Below, in pieces: positions 50,528-52,216 of a stretch of DNA of 52,216 nucleotides. A program made the translations under genes and the position numbers. The stretch is from an uncultured Alsobacter sp. (GTDB lineage Bacteria > Pseudomonadota > Alphaproteobacteria > Rhizobiales > Beijerinckiaceae). Position 1 is the stretch's first letter, and every line of letters begins with the position of its first letter. The notes under the pieces are model-generated. The model had not been told where the DNA came from, made no database searches, and saw only the letters and a program-made list of their open reading frames with translations. The stretch is from the NCBI RefSeq assembly GCF_945952055.1, contig NZ_CAMFHB010000045.1, positions 1 through 52,216 of the forward strand. Direction: 5' to 3'.

Positions 50528-52116
50528 AGCTGTTCTCGTTGGCCGGCCTCGCCGGCGCCCTGCTGATATCCGTCGCGCCCGCCGCCGTGCTCGCCGCCAC
50601 GCCCGCCGACACGCTCGTCATCGCCCAGAACATCGACGACATCGTCTCGATCGACCCGGCCGAGGCCTACGAGTTCTCGTCGGGCGAGTACGTGACGCAG
50701 ACCTATGACCGGCTCGTCCAGTACGACGCCGACGACGTGCAGAAGCTGGCGGGCGGCCTCGCCGCCTCGTGGGTCGCCGACGACGCCGCCAAGACCATCA
50801 CCTTCACGCTGCGCGACGGCGTGAAGTTCGCGTCCGGCAACCCGCTCACCGCCGCCGACGTGATCTACTCGTTCAAGCGTGTCGTGGCGCTGAACAAGGC
50901 CCCGGCCTTCATCCTGACCCAGCTCGGCTGGAACAAGGACAATGTCGAGCAGATGGTCACCGGCTCCGGCAACACGGTGACGATCAAGTACACGGGCAAC
51001 TTCGCCTCGGGCTTCGTGCTCAACGTGCTGGCCGCCCGGCCCGGCTCGGTCGTCGACTCCGTCGTCGTGAAGGCCAACGAAGCGAACGGCGACTTCGGCA
51101 ACGCCTACCTCAAGGGCAAGTCGGCCGGTTCGGGCCCGTTCACGCTGCGCGCCTATCGCAAGGGCGAGATCCTGAGCCTCGCGGCGAACCCGACCTACTT
51201 CAAGGGCGCGCCGCCGATGAAGAACGTCGTCATCCGCCACGTGGCGGAGGCCGCGACACAGCAGCTGCTGCTGGAGACCGGCGACGTCGACATGGCCAAG
51301 AACCTGACGCCCGACCAGATCAACGGGCTGCAGACGAAGGGCGGCTTCAAGCTGGAGAACTATCCCCAGGCCGCCGTCCACTTCATCTCGTTCAACCAGA
51401 AGACGCCGGAACTCACCAACCCGGCGGTGTGGGAGGCGGCGCGCTATCTCGTGAACTACGAGGGCATGACCTCGAGCTTCCTGAAGGGCCAGATGCGGAC
51501 CCACCAGGCCTTCTGGCCGTCGGGCTTCCCGGGCGCGCTGGAGGACAAGCCGTATTCCTACAACCCGGCCAAGGCCAAGCAGATCCTCGCCGACGCGAAG
51601 GTGCCGCTGCCGATCAAGGTCACGCTTGAGGTCATCAACTCCGCGCCCTTCACCGACATGGCCCAGTCGATCCAGGCGAGCTTCGCCGACGCCGGCATCC
51701 AGTTCGAAATCGTCCCCGGCACCGGCGCGCAGGTGATCACCAAGTACCGCGCCCGCACCCACAAGGCGGCCCTGTTGTTCTGGGGGCCGGACTTCATGGA
51801 CCCGCATTCCAACGCCAAGGCCTTCGCCTACAACGAGGACAATTCGGACGACAAGTACCAGTCGACCACCACGTGGCGTAACTCCTGGATGCCGCCGAAG
51901 GAGCTCAGCGAGGGCACCAAGGCCGCGCTCGCGGAAGCCGACCCGGCCAAGCGCAACGCGATCTACCTCGACCTGCAGAAGAAGGTGCAGGCCGTGTCGC
52001 CGATCGTGGTGATGTTCCAGGCGACCTCGCGCGTGGCCATGGCGCCGGCGGTGTCGGGCTACGTCAACGGCGCGACGTCCGACTTCGTGTTCTATCGTCT
52101 CGTGAAGAAGAACTGA
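50524..52116 (+). CDS. Peptide-type ABC transporter substrate-binding protein (family 5)
   Basis: A 530-residue periplasmic binding protein of the DppA/OppA class. The signal peptide (core LFSLAGLAGALLISVAPAAV, cleavage after VLA near residue 24) is clear. Family stretches are LVIAQNIDDIVSIDPAEAYE, FTLRDGVKFASGNPLTAADV, GSGPFTLRAYRKGE and ALLFWGPDFMDPHSNAKAFA. The ligand may be a peptide, a glycoside or another small compound. GGAGGGAG stands about 9 bases before the ATG inside the end of the regulator gene. Its transporter partners are divergent, 0.8 kb upstream. Confidence 0.94.
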   Translation: MKLFSLAGLAGALLISVAPAAVLAATPADTLVIAQNIDDIVSIDPAEAYEFSSGEYVTQTYDRLVQYDADDVQKLAGGLAASWVADDAAKTITFTLRDGVKFASGNPLTAADVIYSFKRVVALNKAPAFILTQLGWNKDNVEQMVTGSGNTVTIKYTGNFASGFVLNVLAARPGSVVDSVVVKANEANGDFGNAYLKGKSAGSGPFTLRAYRKGEILSLAANPTYFKGAPPMKNVVIRHVAEAATQQLLLETGDVDMAKNLTPDQINGLQTKGGFKLENYPQAAVHFISFNQKTPELTNPAVWEAARYLVNYEGMTSSFLKGQMRTHQAFWPSGFPGALEDKPYSYNPAKAKQILADAKVPLPIKVTLEVINSAPFTDMAQSIQASFADAGIQFEIVPGTGAQVITKYRARTHKAALLFWGPDFMDPHSNAKAFAYNEDNSDDKYQSTTTWRNSWMPPKELSEGTKAALAEADPAKRNAIYLDLQKKVQAVSPIVVMFQATSRVAMAPAVSGYVNGATSDFVFYRLVKKN

Positions 52117-52153
52117 GCCGGCTCCAGAGGCAACGTCCAGGGAGCTGCTCCCA

Positions 52154-52179
52154 CCTCTCCACGTCATGGCCGGGCTTGG
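52154..52179. repeat. Truncated left arm of a family A repeat
   Basis: ctctccacgtcatggccgggcttgg matches the left arm of the other family A copies (for example 16231-16257) and then stops abruptly; the expected continuation cccggcca is replaced by unrelated sequence, consistent with an insertion at this point. Confidence 0.6.
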
Positions 52180-52216
52180 TGTACAGACCGGAGACATGGT
52201 GAACACTCGTTCGGGG
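52180..52216. mobile_element. Possible end of an insertion sequence (IS481-like), cut by the window edge
   Basis: Directly after the broken repeat comes TGTACAGACCGGAGACATGG and then TGAACA. The reverse complement, TGTTCACCATGTCTCCGG then TCTGTACA, resembles terminal repeats of IS481-type elements as remembered from alphaproteobacterial genomes. No transposase is visible because the window ends, so the family call is tentative. Confidence 0.4.

Noticed and set aside
1-52216. tRNA, rRNA or riboswitch genes
   Set aside because: No cloverleaf-like or rRNA-like stretch was noticed in the gaps by eye; a covariance-model scan was not possible here.

Overview
The window is a very GC-rich, densely packed chromosomal segment with about 41 protein genes, many overlapping by 1-4 bases (ATGA, TGATG, GTGA). 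The gene content points to an alphaproteobacterium of the order Hyphomicrobiales (Rhizobiales). The evidence is a dctA/dctBD C4-dicarboxylate locus with a sigma-54 promoter, a GTTC-N7-GTTC type SOS box, a candidate EcfG-type stress promoter in front of a CsbD gene, many ABC importers, and dispersed palindromic repeats of a kind common in this order. I saw no rRNA, tRNA or CRISPR array.

Layout. 1-5.4 kb: the tail of an unknown gene, a degenerate receiver protein, CsbD, a mannitol/fructuronate-type dehydrogenase, then a two-gene DNA-repair module (radical SAM protein plus DUF4130-UdgX uracil-DNA glycosylase) with a well-placed SOS box. 5.4-7.4 kb: a chemoreceptor. 7.6-18.7 kb: an accessory catabolic cluster with a complete sugar-type ABC importer, three SnoaL-like proteins, a MetE-C-like enzyme, a LacI regulator and a class V aminotransferase-fold protein; a candidate LacI operator lies in the divergent promoter region. 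18.9-23 kb: a three-gene operon of an acetamidase/formamidase, a hydratase/FAH-fold enzyme and a lone molybdopterin-binding subunit whose expected catalytic Glu reads as Gln. 23-28.5 kb: HupE/UreJ, type II NADH dehydrogenase, a small hypothetical, a lytic transglycosylase, an M20 amidohydrolase and a DUF1194 protein.

28.6-32 kb: a choline-kinase-like phosphotransferase coupled to a dimethylglycine/sarcosine dehydrogenase-like flavoenzyme. 32-33.5 kb: a secreted ClpP-like/SPOR protein. 33.6-38.5 kb: dctA facing away from dctB-dctD, with a near-consensus sigma-54 promoter and an upstream dyad. 38.5-45 kb: a nested repeat, a cupin, a TetR regulator and a divergent RND efflux pump (pump plus adaptor) with two similar operators over the promoters. 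45-52.1 kb: a DUF202 protein, a GAF protein and a dipeptide/oligopeptide-type ABC importer (four genes on minus; XRE-cupin regulator and binding protein on plus).

The repeats are the main non-coding feature. Family A (about 90 bp) occurs three times intact and once cut off at the right edge by what looks like an insertion-sequence end. Family B occurs once alone. At two loci A sits inside a third arm pair (C), which sits inside B-type arms. All functions are inferred from sequence reading only; no database search was run.
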